Under the pieces are notes generated by a model, which ran no database searches, had not been told where the DNA came from, and saw only the letters and a program-made list of their open reading frames with translations. Below are positions 9,005 to 17,453 of a DNA stretch of 64,000 bases, piece by piece (the stretch's first letter is position 1; each line of letters starts with the position of its first letter). Location of the stretch: NCBI GenBank assembly GCA_031415655.1, contig JANOSD010000029.1, positions 24,680 through 88,679 on the forward strand, read 5' to 3'. The position numbers and the translations under genes were made by a program. The DNA comes from JAKOVR01 sp031415655 (GTDB lineage Bacteria > Actinomycetota > Acidimicrobiia > Acidimicrobiales > Acidimicrobilacustridaceae).

Positions 9005-9259
9005 TCAGCTTGCGGGAGCCGCTTCGGCTCGTGCGGCGAGGCGTTGCAGGTGGAGCGCCATCTCGTGGAGCTGCGCGGCCACCTTGCGAAACTCTTGTTC
9101 GCGTGCGCGCATCGCCGCCCGGTAGCGGTCGGCCTTGGCGCAGGTCCAGCTCACACTCTCGGCGTTCGACGAGAGTTTCCGTCCGACGTAGATGAGATCG
9201 TCGGCCCGCTCGTCGAGCCGTTTGGCCAGCAGCTTCAGCGTGGCGGCGTCAGCACTCAT
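9005..9259 (-). CDS. WXG100-like ESX protein
   Basis: 84 residues, the usual size of ESX/WXG100 helical hairpin proteins. Two amphipathic helices flank a central SVSWTCAKADRYR turn, in which W-T-C replaces the classical W-x-G. The ATG at 9259 gives this standard length. The gene is followed 8 bp upstream (in transcription order) by the canonical WXG100 gene, so the two likely form a secreted heterodimer. Expected to be exported by the EccC machine encoded 3 kb away. Confidence 0.75.
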   Translation of the reverse strand: MSADAATLKLLAKRLDERADDLIYVGRKLSSNAESVSWTCAKADRYRAAMRAREQEFRKVAAQLHEMALHLQRLAARAEAAPAS

Positions 9260-9267
9260 GGCAAGCG

Positions 9268-9531
9268 CTACGAGCCGGCCTTGATGAGTGCATCGCGCCG
9301 ACGGGAAACCTCGGCGCCGGCTTCGCTGAGCTGCTGCTGCAGCTTCTGCAACATGGGTTCGAACTCGCTTTGCCACGACTCACGAAAGCGGGCCGCGGCG
9401 GGGCCTTCCCAGTAGGTGTTGGTGAGCTGCGACCGCACGGTTGTGGTGAGCTCGCCCACCATCCCCGATTCACGATCAAAGGTGGCCTTGAGGGCCGAGA
9501 GTTGTTCGAGTTCGCCACCGATGGCTGGCAT
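9268..9531 (-). CDS. WXG100 family T7SS effector/chaperone protein
   Basis: 87 residues beginning at the ATG at 9531. The central YWEGPAAARFRESW is a proper W-x-G motif between two predicted helices. The downstream partner gene starts only 8 bp after this stop. WXG100 proteins form antiparallel helical hairpins that dimerise and are secreted by EccC. An in-frame extension back to 9804 exists but runs into the palindromic repeat array and is unlikely to be translated. Confidence 0.88.
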   Translation of the reverse strand: MPAIGGELEQLSALKATFDRESGMVGELTTTVRSQLTNTYWEGPAAARFRESWQSEFEPMLQKLQQQLSEAGAEVSRRRDALIKAGS

Positions 9532-9697
9532 GTGGTGCACCTCCGAAGTGCGTTGCGTTGAGGGTATCGATGGCAGCCAACGCACCCGCCCCCCGCCCGT
9601 GACGCTCAGATCCAGATTCTTCGAGCGACACCCGTCACACCACCAGCGTCGCGCCGCCCGCGCCCGCGCCCTCGCGCCGCCCGCTCGCCCGCTGAGT

Positions 9698-10120
9698 CGT
9701 TTGGGCAGGAGCGTGGTGTCTAACGATGTTCTTGCCCAGACGTTGCGGGTTCTTGGTGGTCGTTTGGGCAGGAGCGCAGTGTCCAACGATGTTCCTGTCC
9801 ACACGTTGCGGGTGGTTTCGCCCGGCGCGCCGGGGTGCCCGCCTCATTCGTCGTTTGGGCAGGAGCGCTGTGTACAACGATGTTCCTGCCCAGACGTTGC
9901 GGGTCTTGGTGGTCGTTTGGGCAGGAGCGCAGTGTCCATCGATGTTCCTGCCCACACGTTGCGGGTGGTTTCGCCCGGAGCGCCCGCCGCCTGCCGCTCG
10001 TGAGTCGTTTGGGCAGGAGCGTGGTGTCTAACGATGTTCCTGCCCAGACGTTGCGGGTCTTGGTGGTCGTTTGGGCAGGAGCCCAGTGTCCAACGATGTT
10101 CCTGCCCAGACGTCGCGGGT
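9698..10120. repeat. Family I palindrome array: six 53-bp hairpins in a 154-bp higher-order repeat
   Basis: Six units start at 9698, 9761, 9852, 9914, 10006 and 10068, each 53 bp. Each has arms TGGGCAGGA / TCCTGCCCA around a loop carrying GTGTCYAACGATG, and ends with ACGTTGCGGGT. The units occur as pairs: a short TCTTGGTGGT linker within each pair and a longer linker starting GGTTTCGCCCGG between pairs. First members are exactly 154 bp apart. The array separates the WXG100 operon from two upstream co-directional genes. Translated frames look coding-like only because of the repetition. Function unknown. Confidence 0.92.
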
Positions 10121-10163
10121 GGTTTCGCCCGGAGCGCGGTCACCGCCGTGCCCGCGGCCACGT

Positions 10164-10493
10164 TCAGCCGAAGACTTCCCGTTCGACTCGCGCCCAAATG
10201 CGGTCGGCGTCGAACCCGTCGTCGGCGAACGTTCCGGCGCGCTGACGGAGGTCGTCGAGGAGACTGGCCAGGTCGTCGAGCTGGGCGGCATCGGCTTGGG
10301 CGAATGAACGCAGATCGTCGAGGACCGACCGGGTAAGCGATTGTTCTGTCGGGTCGGGCTCCGCGGGTTCGGGCGTCGCGTCCGGACTATCGGCTATTGG
10401 CCGTTCCGCCGATTCGGGCGGACCATCGGGCGCAACCGGCTTGGCCGGTGTGGTCGGACCATCAGGGACGGGGTCGGGATCAGCGATGGGCAC
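10164..10493 (-). CDS. Acidic proline-rich protein in the T7SS locus
   Basis: 109 residues. Residues 1-50 are Pro/Asp/Glu-rich and probably disordered (PDPVPDGPTTPAKPVAPDG). Residues 50-109 form a helical C-terminal part (SVLDDLRSFAQADAAQLDD). It lies 12 bp after the EspG-like gene on the same strand and is probably cotranscribed. No family is recognised. Its small size and helical half are compatible with an ESX chaperone or accessory factor, but this is only inference. Confidence 0.6.
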   Translation of the reverse strand: MPIADPDPVPDGPTTPAKPVAPDGPPESAERPIADSPDATPEPAEPDPTEQSLTRSVLDDLRSFAQADAAQLDDLASLLDDLRQRAGTFADDGFDADRIWARVEREVFG

Positions 10494-10505
10494 GGAAATC
10501 CGCGC

Positions 10506-11429
10506 CTAACGAGGTGCCGGAAGGAAGGAAAAGAGCCGCTCGGCGATGTGCTCTGCGGTGGTAGGAACGACCTCGACTGGCGTGTCGTCCAAGGCCGCCA
10601 AATCGAGGTGCTCCCCGGCCTCGCGGCCAAAGGACTGATCGATCGACGGCTCGAGCCACAATCCACAGTCGCCGGCATCGAGCCATACCAACTCCCCGCC
10701 GGTGAGGGCCCGTGCGCCACTGCGATGAGTGACCCGCACGGCCACGGTGCGCCCCGGAGCGGCGAGCGCGGCGGCGAATAAGGCCGCGGTTCCGGGCTCG
10801 ACACCGGCATTGGCGAGGATGTCCACCGGATCGCGTGCGGCCTCTTCGTCGGCCGGGAGGGTGCCCGCCGCCGATGATCGGGCCGAGGCCAACGTGGCGT
10901 AGGGAACGGTGAAGGGATCGGTGTCGATGGTTGGTCGCTGGGCGAGGTGCGCTTCGCGTGCGAGCCGGGCGAGGAGGTCCTCGGTGGCGAACGGGGTGAA
11001 CCGGTGCACGCCATCGTGGTGGTCGTGGGCCATCGCCGCGTAGGGCACGGCGTGATAGCGGCGACGCCATGTCGGCGCACCGCTCGCCGATGTGGGGCTC
11101 GGGGTGACGGTGACATCGGCCCGAAGGGCTGCTCCGTCGATGATGGCGAGCAGGCCCAGTACCGGCTCGGCCACGGTGGTGGGACCGTCGATGCTCGAAT
11201 CCTGTGACGGGTCGGTCACCACATTGCGGGCTCGCAGCGACCGGGTGGCGACGTCGAGCACGGCCGTGCGTTCGGCCAGGCGCACGTGGGCGAGGGGATT
11301 GGGGCCGAGCATCGCCAGGCGATAGCCAGTGAGCCGGGACAAGGCCACGAGCTCCTCGGTGCTAAAGGCGATCGACAACTCGGTGCCGGCCGTGGGAAGG
11401 ACTGACACCTCGTCGACCGGCAATGACAT
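10506..11429 (-). CDS. EspG-like ESX secretion-associated protein
   Basis: 307 residues. The opening (DEVSVLPTAGTELSIAFSTEELVAL), seen here only in part as TELSIAFSTEELVAL, the mixed alpha/beta composition and the length near 300 resemble EspG chaperones, which bind secreted ESX substrates in the cytosol. The second half alternates short strands (TVAVRVTHRSG, GGELVWLDAGDCGLWLEPS) as in that fold. The first gene of the reverse-strand T7SS run, it starts at an ATG with 180 bp to the next plus-strand gene. Assignment rests on size, context and general pattern, not a decisive motif. Confidence 0.55.
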   Translation of the reverse strand: MSLPVDEVSVLPTAGTELSIAFSTEELVALSRLTGYRLAMLGPNPLAHVRLAERTAVLDVATRSLRARNVVTDPSQDSSIDGPTTVAEPVLGLLAIIDGAALRADVTVTPSPTSASGAPTWRRRYHAVPYAAMAHDHHDGVHRFTPFATEDLLARLAREAHLAQRPTIDTDPFTVPYATLASARSSAAGTLPADEEAARDPVDILANAGVEPGTAALFAAALAAPGRTVAVRVTHRSGARALTGGELVWLDAGDCGLWLEPSIDQSFGREAGEHLDLAALDDTPVEVVPTTAEHIAERLFSFLPAPR

Positions 11430-11609
11430 GGCCGCAGGTTACCGACTCCGAGGGTCGCCGTCCGCCGGGGTCGCCCACCCCGTCCGATCGGTCAATGCCT
11501 TGCTTGCCCACCTCGCCAACTGTCGACGGTGAGGGAGGTGTTCCTCGTCCCTTCCACGACCTTCGGCGGAGGTATCGCCCCGCCGAGCTCACCCGAGCAA
11601 GCTGGGACA

Positions 11610-12581
11610 ATGAACGCTGACGAGATCCTCCGAGCGGTCCGCGAAGCGAGAAGCGCCGGGGATTTCAAGAAGGCGACCCGGCTGGCTCGGAGGCTGCGGG
11701 GTGTTTCAACTACCCCAATCCAACAAATACTCGCCTTGCTCATTGATGCCGCCGCCGATGTTGACGCGGGCCGATGGCGAGAGGCAGTGCTCGACCTCGA
11801 CGTAGCCGTCGACGTCGCTCGGCGTCATCGGCTCGATCGTGCCCTCGCTTCGGTCCTCGACGAACGGGGTGTGGCGATGATCGCAGACGGGCGTGCGGAG
11901 GCCGGCGTGCGGGATTGCCTTGCGAGCGCTCAGCACCTCCGGGAGCTCTCACTGGCTGGCGGAGTAGCAGAAGCGCTTGTCCACGCTGCTTCGGCTGTTG
12001 TCGAAACGTATGAACAACGAAGCGCTTGGCTCAAAGCAGCCTTGAACGCGGCCGAGAAAATGGGCTCGGGTCTATTGGCGGGTGATGTGCACGAGGCACT
12101 CGGTCGCCTCTTGAGCGAACGGCAGTTGTGGGAGCAGTCGTGGTATCACTACGCGGAGGCAAGGCGTCAGTTCCTTCGAGCGGAGGATTGCGTTCGAGAA
12201 GCCGAAAACGTCGTGCAATTCATGTCCGCGCTTCGACGCGGCGATCCCGCCTGGCAACGCTTCCCCGCCGGTGACCGCCTCGCTGACCGATTGAACATCA
12301 AGCTCGTACCGCCGGTGTCGCACAGCCTGATGGCGATCTCCTGGTTGTTCAATCCAGCCGTGCCGCCATTCGTCGGTACACGGGGCGATCCAAAGCACAA
12401 GTCTTCCGGATGGCATTTGTGGAGCGGCGACCCGCACGACGATTCGCGCCTCGATCGTCACAACCTGGTGCACGCACATCACCTCGTGGACGCACTCCCG
12501 GAGATAGCGCCCTACCTGGCTCTCCCGTCGGGCTATTCGTTTGCCATCGCGCCTGGCACGGAGCAGCTTGATCGGCCTTGA
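11610..12581 (+). CDS. TPR-type protein with C-terminal DUF2185/Imm33-like domain
   Basis: 323 residues from the ATG at 11610; an in-frame upstream ATG at 11529 adds 27 unlikely residues. Residues 1-215 are helical tetratricopeptide-like pairs (RWREAVLDLDVAVDVARRH, WYHYAEARRQFLRAED). Residues about 225-323 contain SSGWHLWSGD, LDRHNLVHAHHL and PEIAPYLALPSGYSFA. That pattern closely follows the DUF2185 (immunity protein 33-like) domain. The first half has lower GC and rarer codons than its neighbours, suggesting transfer. Its position beside a T7SS with a putative large substrate suggests an immunity or regulatory role, but no cognate toxin is recognised. Confidence 0.65.
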   Translation: MNADEILRAVREARSAGDFKKATRLARRLRGVSTTPIQQILALLIDAAADVDAGRWREAVLDLDVAVDVARRHRLDRALASVLDERGVAMIADGRAEAGVRDCLASAQHLRELSLAGGVAEALVHAASAVVETYEQRSAWLKAALNAAEKMGSGLLAGDVHEALGRLLSERQLWEQSWYHYAEARRQFLRAEDCVREAENVVQFMSALRRGDPAWQRFPAGDRLADRLNIKLVPPVSHSLMAISWLFNPAVPPFVGTRGDPKHKSSGWHLWSGDPHDDSRLDRHNLVHAHHLVDALPEIAPYLALPSGYSFAIAPGTEQLDRP

Positions 12582-12898
12582 CCCGCGTCCGGTTGTCGAC
12601 GACAGTACGCACTGCCGGCACGGAACGGCAGGTCACCATGCCGAACGAATCGTGGGGGTCGCTGCCAACGACGGCCGAAACAGTTCACGTGGCGTTGTCA
12701 GCCGTGGGCACGGCGTTCTACTCGGCATTCAATTGCGCCGTCGGCGTACCGAAGAGTTCTCCGGATTGAATGGACTCTGTTTCCGAGACGGTTCAAAAGA
12801 TCCGAACAGGCGCGAATGCGTTGACCCGTAAGAGCGAAGAGCAAATGACCTGATCGGCAAAGCGACGCACCTTCATCGTCACCTCCACTGCGATCGGC
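12582..12898. other. 317-bp gap without a supported gene
   Basis: Lower in GC than its surroundings. Short open frames exist but lack ribosome sites and family resemblance. No palindromic repeat family is present. Confidence 0.5.
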
Positions 12899-14455
12899 AT
12901 GGTGAGCTACGTTCCGATGATGAGCTTCGAAACTGTAACGGGGTACTGCTGGCCGCAATCGGCAACGGGCGGCGACGAGGTCGGGTTGCACTTGTCGTCG
13001 TCGGGGGCCCGACCGGTGCACGTGGAGGTGGCCCGAGTGGGGGGTGAGCGTGAGGTCGTGCTGGTGCATGACGCCGTCGAGGTGGGCGACCATCCCCTCC
13101 CGCGTGATGCGTGGCGGGAGGGCTGCGGTTGGCCGGCGGCCATGTCCGTTGCCATCGACCCGGCCTGGCGTTCCGGCTACTACGAAGTGGTCCTCACCAT
13201 CGATGTCGGTGGCAAACGTCGAGAGAGCCACGCCTTCTTCGTGGTGCGGCCCAAAACGGGGGCCCCTACTGCCACGATCCTGCTGGCGCTCGCCACCAAT
13301 ACTTGGCACGCGTACAACGACACCGGACAAAGGAATCTCTACACCGGCGCCACGCAGGTATCGCTGCGACGTCCGATGGCGCCTGGCTTGTTGGCCAAGC
13401 CGCCGGGGATCGGCCGCCGGGTCACGGTCGTGCACGCGCCGGACCGACAGATGGCGGCGCACGTCGGTTACCTCAAGATCAACCATCTCACTCCGTGGGC
13501 CGGCTCGGCGGGCTGGCCCGACTGGGAGCTTCCGTTCCTTCAATGGGCTGAGCGCGAGGGTTATGGCGTGGACGTCGTGACCAACGCCGACCTCCAGGAG
13601 CACCCGCGACTCCTCGCCCGCGATGCCGGAGAGGATTCGGGTTATCGGCTCTTCTTGTCGGTCGGACACGACGAATACTGGTCGAGCCCGATGCGCGACA
13701 CGGTGGAGGAGTTCATCGCCAACGGCGGGAATGCGGCGTTTCTTTCTGGCAATACCGCCTTCTGGCAGGTGCGCCTGGAAGACCCATCGGCCGAAGGTCC
13801 CGCCGCCACGATGGTGGGCTACAAGTCACAGTTCAAGAAGGACCCAGTTCACGGCACCGATCGGGTGGGGGAGCTCACGTCGATGTGGTCCGACCATCTC
13901 ATCGGCCGTCCGGAGAACCACATGACGGGTGTGAGTTTTGCTCGTGGTGGCTATCACCGCATTGGCAAGGTGGTGTCGAACGGGGCTGGTGGTTACACGG
14001 TGCACCGCCCGAATCATTGGCTATTCGATGGGACCGGCGTCGGCTATGGCGATCTGCTCGGAGCCAACGCCGTCGTGGTGGGCTACGAGTGTGACGGCTG
14101 CGACTTCACGTACCGCGATGGCTTGCCGTACCCGACCGGTTCCGACGGAACACCGGAGTCGTTCGAGATTCTGGGAACGGCGCCGACGGCGCATTTCATG
14201 CACGAGACGGCCATGCGCCCGCCGGCTCCGGGCGAACCGAGCGAGTTCGAGTGGATCGCCGCTCGCCTGTTCGGATCTCGTGATCCAGAACACGCCGAAC
14301 GCATACGCCATGGTCACGCCGTGTTTGGCACCTACACGGCGCCGAGCGGCGGAACGGTCGTCACTAGCGGTTCGACCGATTGGGCCCACGGCTTGGCCGG
14401 CCGCGACCCGCAGATCGAGCAGATCACCCGCAACCTGTTCGACCGGCTCGGCTGA
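12899..14455 (+). CDS. N,N-dimethylformamidase large-subunit-like protein
   Basis: 518 residues. Residues 90-500 match the domain shared by the beta (large) subunit of N,N-dimethylformamidase and many uncharacterised actinobacterial proteins: NTWHAYN, HVGYLKINHLTPW, FLSVGHDEYWSSPM near 257, FLSGNTAFWQVR and a C-terminal GSTDWAHGL. The family has a class I glutamine amidotransferase-like fold. The small alpha subunit of the true enzyme is not encoded nearby, so formamide hydrolysis is uncertain; a polysaccharide or amide target is possible. The protein has no signal peptide. The next element downstream is a family III palindrome. Confidence 0.75.
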   Translation: MVSYVPMMSFETVTGYCWPQSATGGDEVGLHLSSSGARPVHVEVARVGGEREVVLVHDAVEVGDHPLPRDAWREGCGWPAAMSVAIDPAWRSGYYEVVLTIDVGGKRRESHAFFVVRPKTGAPTATILLALATNTWHAYNDTGQRNLYTGATQVSLRRPMAPGLLAKPPGIGRRVTVVHAPDRQMAAHVGYLKINHLTPWAGSAGWPDWELPFLQWAEREGYGVDVVTNADLQEHPRLLARDAGEDSGYRLFLSVGHDEYWSSPMRDTVEEFIANGGNAAFLSGNTAFWQVRLEDPSAEGPAATMVGYKSQFKKDPVHGTDRVGELTSMWSDHLIGRPENHMTGVSFARGGYHRIGKVVSNGAGGYTVHRPNHWLFDGTGVGYGDLLGANAVVVGYECDGCDFTYRDGLPYPTGSDGTPESFEILGTAPTAHFMHETAMRPPAPGEPSEFEWIAARLFGSRDPEHAERIRHGHAVFGTYTAPSGGTVVTSGSTDWAHGLAGRDPQIEQITRNLFDRLG

Positions 14456-14465
14456 CCGCCACGCC

Positions 14466-14567
14466 CCGGGACCGGCCCCAACCCTCCCGGGACCGGCCCC
14501 CACCGGGACCGGCCCTGCGCCATTCTGGATGAGATTCCGCCCGAATTCGGGCGGAATCTCCTCCAGA
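14466..14567. repeat. Triple CCGGGACCGGCCC repeat followed by family III palindrome
   Basis: Three direct copies of CCGGGACCGGCCC (14466-14516) precede a 44-bp loopless palindrome at 14524-14567. The palindrome arms are TCTGGATGAGATTCCGCCCG and its complement with one mismatch, centred on an EcoRI-like GAATTC. It lies just after the dimethylformamidase-like gene and may act as a transcription boundary; no T-run is present. Confidence 0.85.
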
Positions 14568-14661
14568 TCTGATCGCTCCGGGCGGCGGACGGTCAACCGG
14601 GCGGATCATTCGAACGGCGGTCCGTCAGCGACTGGGGTCGTTCCCCGTGCATGCTGTAGCG

Positions 14662-15045
14662 ATGACGAACCTCGAAGCCCATGTGGTGCGCGCAGCTGAC
14701 TGCGAGCTCGAGCGATGGCCGGACATTGTGGAATGGCGCACGCTGGTCAGCGCCGACCGCACGCCCACCGAAGGCGTCACGATGGGGCTCGCAGAGATCG
14801 GTCCAGGGGCGACGCTGGAAGGGGCCCGCCACCGTCACGCCCATCCCGAGGTCTACTTCGTGATCGACGGCTCGGGTTTTGTCCACATCGACGGCGTCGC
14901 CCATCCGATCGAGGCCGGTGCCGCCGTCTTCGTCCCCGGTGGCGCGTGGCACTGCGCCGAGAACACCGGCGTCACCACGCTCCGTCTCTTGTACGCCTTC
15001 GCCGCCGACAGCATCACCGACGTCGTGTACGAGTTCCCAACGTGA
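14662..15045 (+). CDS. Single-domain cupin protein
   Basis: 127 residues from the ATG at 14662; an in-frame GTG at 14647 is less likely. A cupin barrel with metal-ligand pattern RHRHAHPEVYFVIDGSG and, later, VPGGAWHCAENTG is visible at about 55-110. The best-fitting roles are sugar isomerase, dioxygenase-type or ligand-binding; substrate unknown. The gene lies 13 bp before the decayed GH3 glycosidase, with which it probably formed an operon, hinting at a carbohydrate-related role. Confidence 0.8.
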   Translation: MTNLEAHVVRAADCELERWPDIVEWRTLVSADRTPTEGVTMGLAEIGPGATLEGARHRHAHPEVYFVIDGSGFVHIDGVAHPIEAGAAVFVPGGAWHCAENTGVTTLRLLYAFAADSITDVVYEFPT

Positions 15046-15058
15046 TGATGGACGTCCT

Positions 15059-17149
15059 ATGAGCACAGAACATGCACCCGGCACGTCCGCCGCCGCGGCA
15101 TTCGGCGCGCTCGCGAACGACGGCGTAGCCGACCCCTCGAACGCCGACGCCATGGAAGCCCGCACGGCCGAGCTTGTCGCGGCGATGACGCCAGCGGAGA
15201 ACCTGAACGCAATGTCGGGTGACGGTCCCGCCGTTCGCGGCGCGCTCGCCATGAAGGAGCGCTACAACGGCGTTCCGTTCGTCGCGGGTGCGGTAGCCAG
15301 GTTGGGCCTTCCTGGCATCCGCTTCACCAACGGGCCGCGCGGCGTGGTGATGTATCACTCCACCGCCTTCCCCGTGCCAATGGCCCGTGGCGTCACCTTC
15401 GATCCTCGGCTCGAGGAACTCATCGGCGATGCCATCGGCGTCGAGGCGCGGGCGTAGGGCGCCAACCTGTTCGCCGGCGTCTGCGCCAATCTGCTTCGCC
15501 ATCCCGCATGGGGAGGGGCACAGGAGACCTACGGGGAAGACAGCTTCTTGCTCGGTGAGAATGGGAGCGGCACTGGTGCGAAGGACGCAGCGCCATGCGA
15601 TGGCCTGCGTGAAGCACTTCGCTGCCAACAGCATGGAGAACTCCCGGCTTTGGCTCAAGGTGCGGCTGGCCGAACGTGACCTTCGAGACCTCTACCTCCC
15701 CCACTTCCGTCGATGTATCGGCGAGGGAGCGGCGGGGGTGATGAGCGCTTACAACTTGATCAACGGCTCGCCCTGCGGGAACCACCATCATCTCCTCACG
15801 GAGGTCCTCAAGGACGAGTGGGGTTTCGATGGTTCCGTCATGTCCGACTTCACCTAGGGCATTCGCAACGCCAAAGCCGCGGTGCTCGGCGGGATGGATC
15901 GCGAGATGCCGTTCCGATGGCGATACCGACGCCTCGGCCGGCTCGTCCGACGAGGAGTCGTCTCGCAAGAGAGGATCGACGAAGCGGTCACGCGCCGCTT
16001 ACGCCCTACGCGCCTCGTACGCGCCCAGGTCCGTTTCGCCGCTCGGGGCGAGCCGGAGCGTTACCAACTCGACGCCGTGGCCGGTCCCGAACACCGAGCC
16101 CTCGCACGAGATGCGGCGGCCCGGTCGCTGGTGCTGCTGCGCAACGAACCGGTCGCACACCCCAACGGCCGGCCGGTTCTGCCCACTGCGGAGGCCGAGG
16201 TTCGGTCGATCGCCGTCGTCGGATTCCTTGCCGCCGAACCCAATATCGGTGATACCGGCTCGAGTCAGGTGCATCCGCCATCGGTCGACACGCTGCTCGA
16301 TTGTCTCCTCGATCCCGGCCAGCGCCGGTGCATCTCGGTGCACTATCGGGACGGCGCCGATGTTGCGGAGGAGGCCCGGATCGCGGCAGCGAGCGACATT
16401 GTCATCGTCATCGCCGGATGTAGCCACCGAGACGAAGGAGAGTGGATCATTCCCGCGGGCGGCGACCGAACGCGCCTACGTCTCACCGATCACGACGAGT
16501 CGTTGATCACCACCGTGGCCAGCACGAATGCGCGGACGGTCGTGGTGCTCATGGGCGGGAGTTCGTTCATCACCGGCCCGTGGCATCACGCGGTGCCGGC
16601 GCTGGTGATGGCTTGGTATCCCGGCATGGAGGGCGGTCACGCCGTGGCGGATGTGCTCTCCGGTGACGTCCCGGTCGGTGGTCGTTTGCCTCTCACCTGG
16701 CCGGCCACGACCAACCGACTCCCCGAGTTCCGGCGGTTCGCGAAACGGATCCGCTACGGCCCCCTCCACGGCTACCGCCTCATGGAAGCCGAGGATCAGA
16801 AGCCGTCGTTCCCGTTCGGCTTCGGTCTCGGGTATTCGACCATCGAGTGGGGGAACCAACGGTCGGGTCGATCGACGAAGGCCCCGATGGCACGCGGAAC
16901 GTGACCGTCTCGCTTTCGTTGACCAACACGGGTTCACGCGCTGGAGTCGAGGTGGTCCAGGCCCACGCAGCCGAGATCCTTGGCAGTCACCCCGCCGCGT
17001 GGCGCACCCTGCGAGGGTTCACCCGCTCGGAGATCGGCACCGGTGAATCCGCCGTCGTGGACGTCAAGGTCGCGGTGCAGGCAGGGACCACCGAGGTATG
17101 GGTCGGACCGAGCGCCGACCCGCCCGCCCTCGTTCGGGTCCCGCTCTGA
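15059..17149 (+). pseudogene. Glycoside hydrolase family 3 beta-glucosidase, disrupted
   Basis: The homologous reading runs from the ATG at 15059 to 17149 across two in-frame TAG codons and two frameshifts. Frame one ends at TAG 15455-15457, where GVEARA-stop-GANLFAGVC suggests a lost Gln (CAG to TAG). A +1 shift follows near 15560. After this the sequence reads ACVKHFAANSMEN and SVMSDFT, with TAG 15855-15857 where Trp is expected after the catalytic SDFT. The C-terminal GH3 domain continues to about 16850, where one G appears lost from a G-run. The fibronectin III-like tail then completes in another frame to 17149. Four lesions make a functional product implausible. Confidence 0.88.
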
Positions 17150-17453
17150 CGGTTCGAAGGTCGCCACTCTCCGGCCGATTAGCGGACGTGCACGAGTCCG
17201 ATGCCTTGGCTTCTCTGCGCGGGTGCGTGGTCCGGACCATCGTTGCGATGCTCGTCCTGATCGATGTCGTGTCGGTCTGGTCGACAACATATCGATCACG
17301 AACCACGCCGGATCAGTTCGCTTGCTTACACCGCACACCAACGGTGTGCTGTGAGAGTCAAGTCTGGGCAAAGGCTCCTTCTTGGTGGTGATGATGCCCT
17401 GCGAACCGGGGTAGGGTGCGCCCCCCAAGAGGGTTGAGGAAAGTGAGAACTTC
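17150..17453. other. 304-bp gap, promoter region of the giant secreted protein
   Basis: No gene or repeat is recognised. The end (17436-17443) carries GAGGAAAG, a good ribosome site for the ATG at 17454. Base composition is lower in GC than the coding sequence around it. Confidence 0.5.

Noticed and set aside
9698..10120. Possible CRISPR array
   Set aside because: Repeats are imperfectly palindromic, occur in pairs, and the gaps are themselves conserved rather than unique spacers; no cas gene is present.
12578..12769. 63-codon frame between the DUF2185-like and dimethylformamidase-like genes
   Set aside because: It overlaps the preceding stop, lacks a ribosome site and resembles no known protein.
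15059..16904. Reading TAG as a sense codon in the GH3 gene
   Set aside because: Frameshifts are also present, and other intact genes (for example the first ECF sigma) end in TAG.
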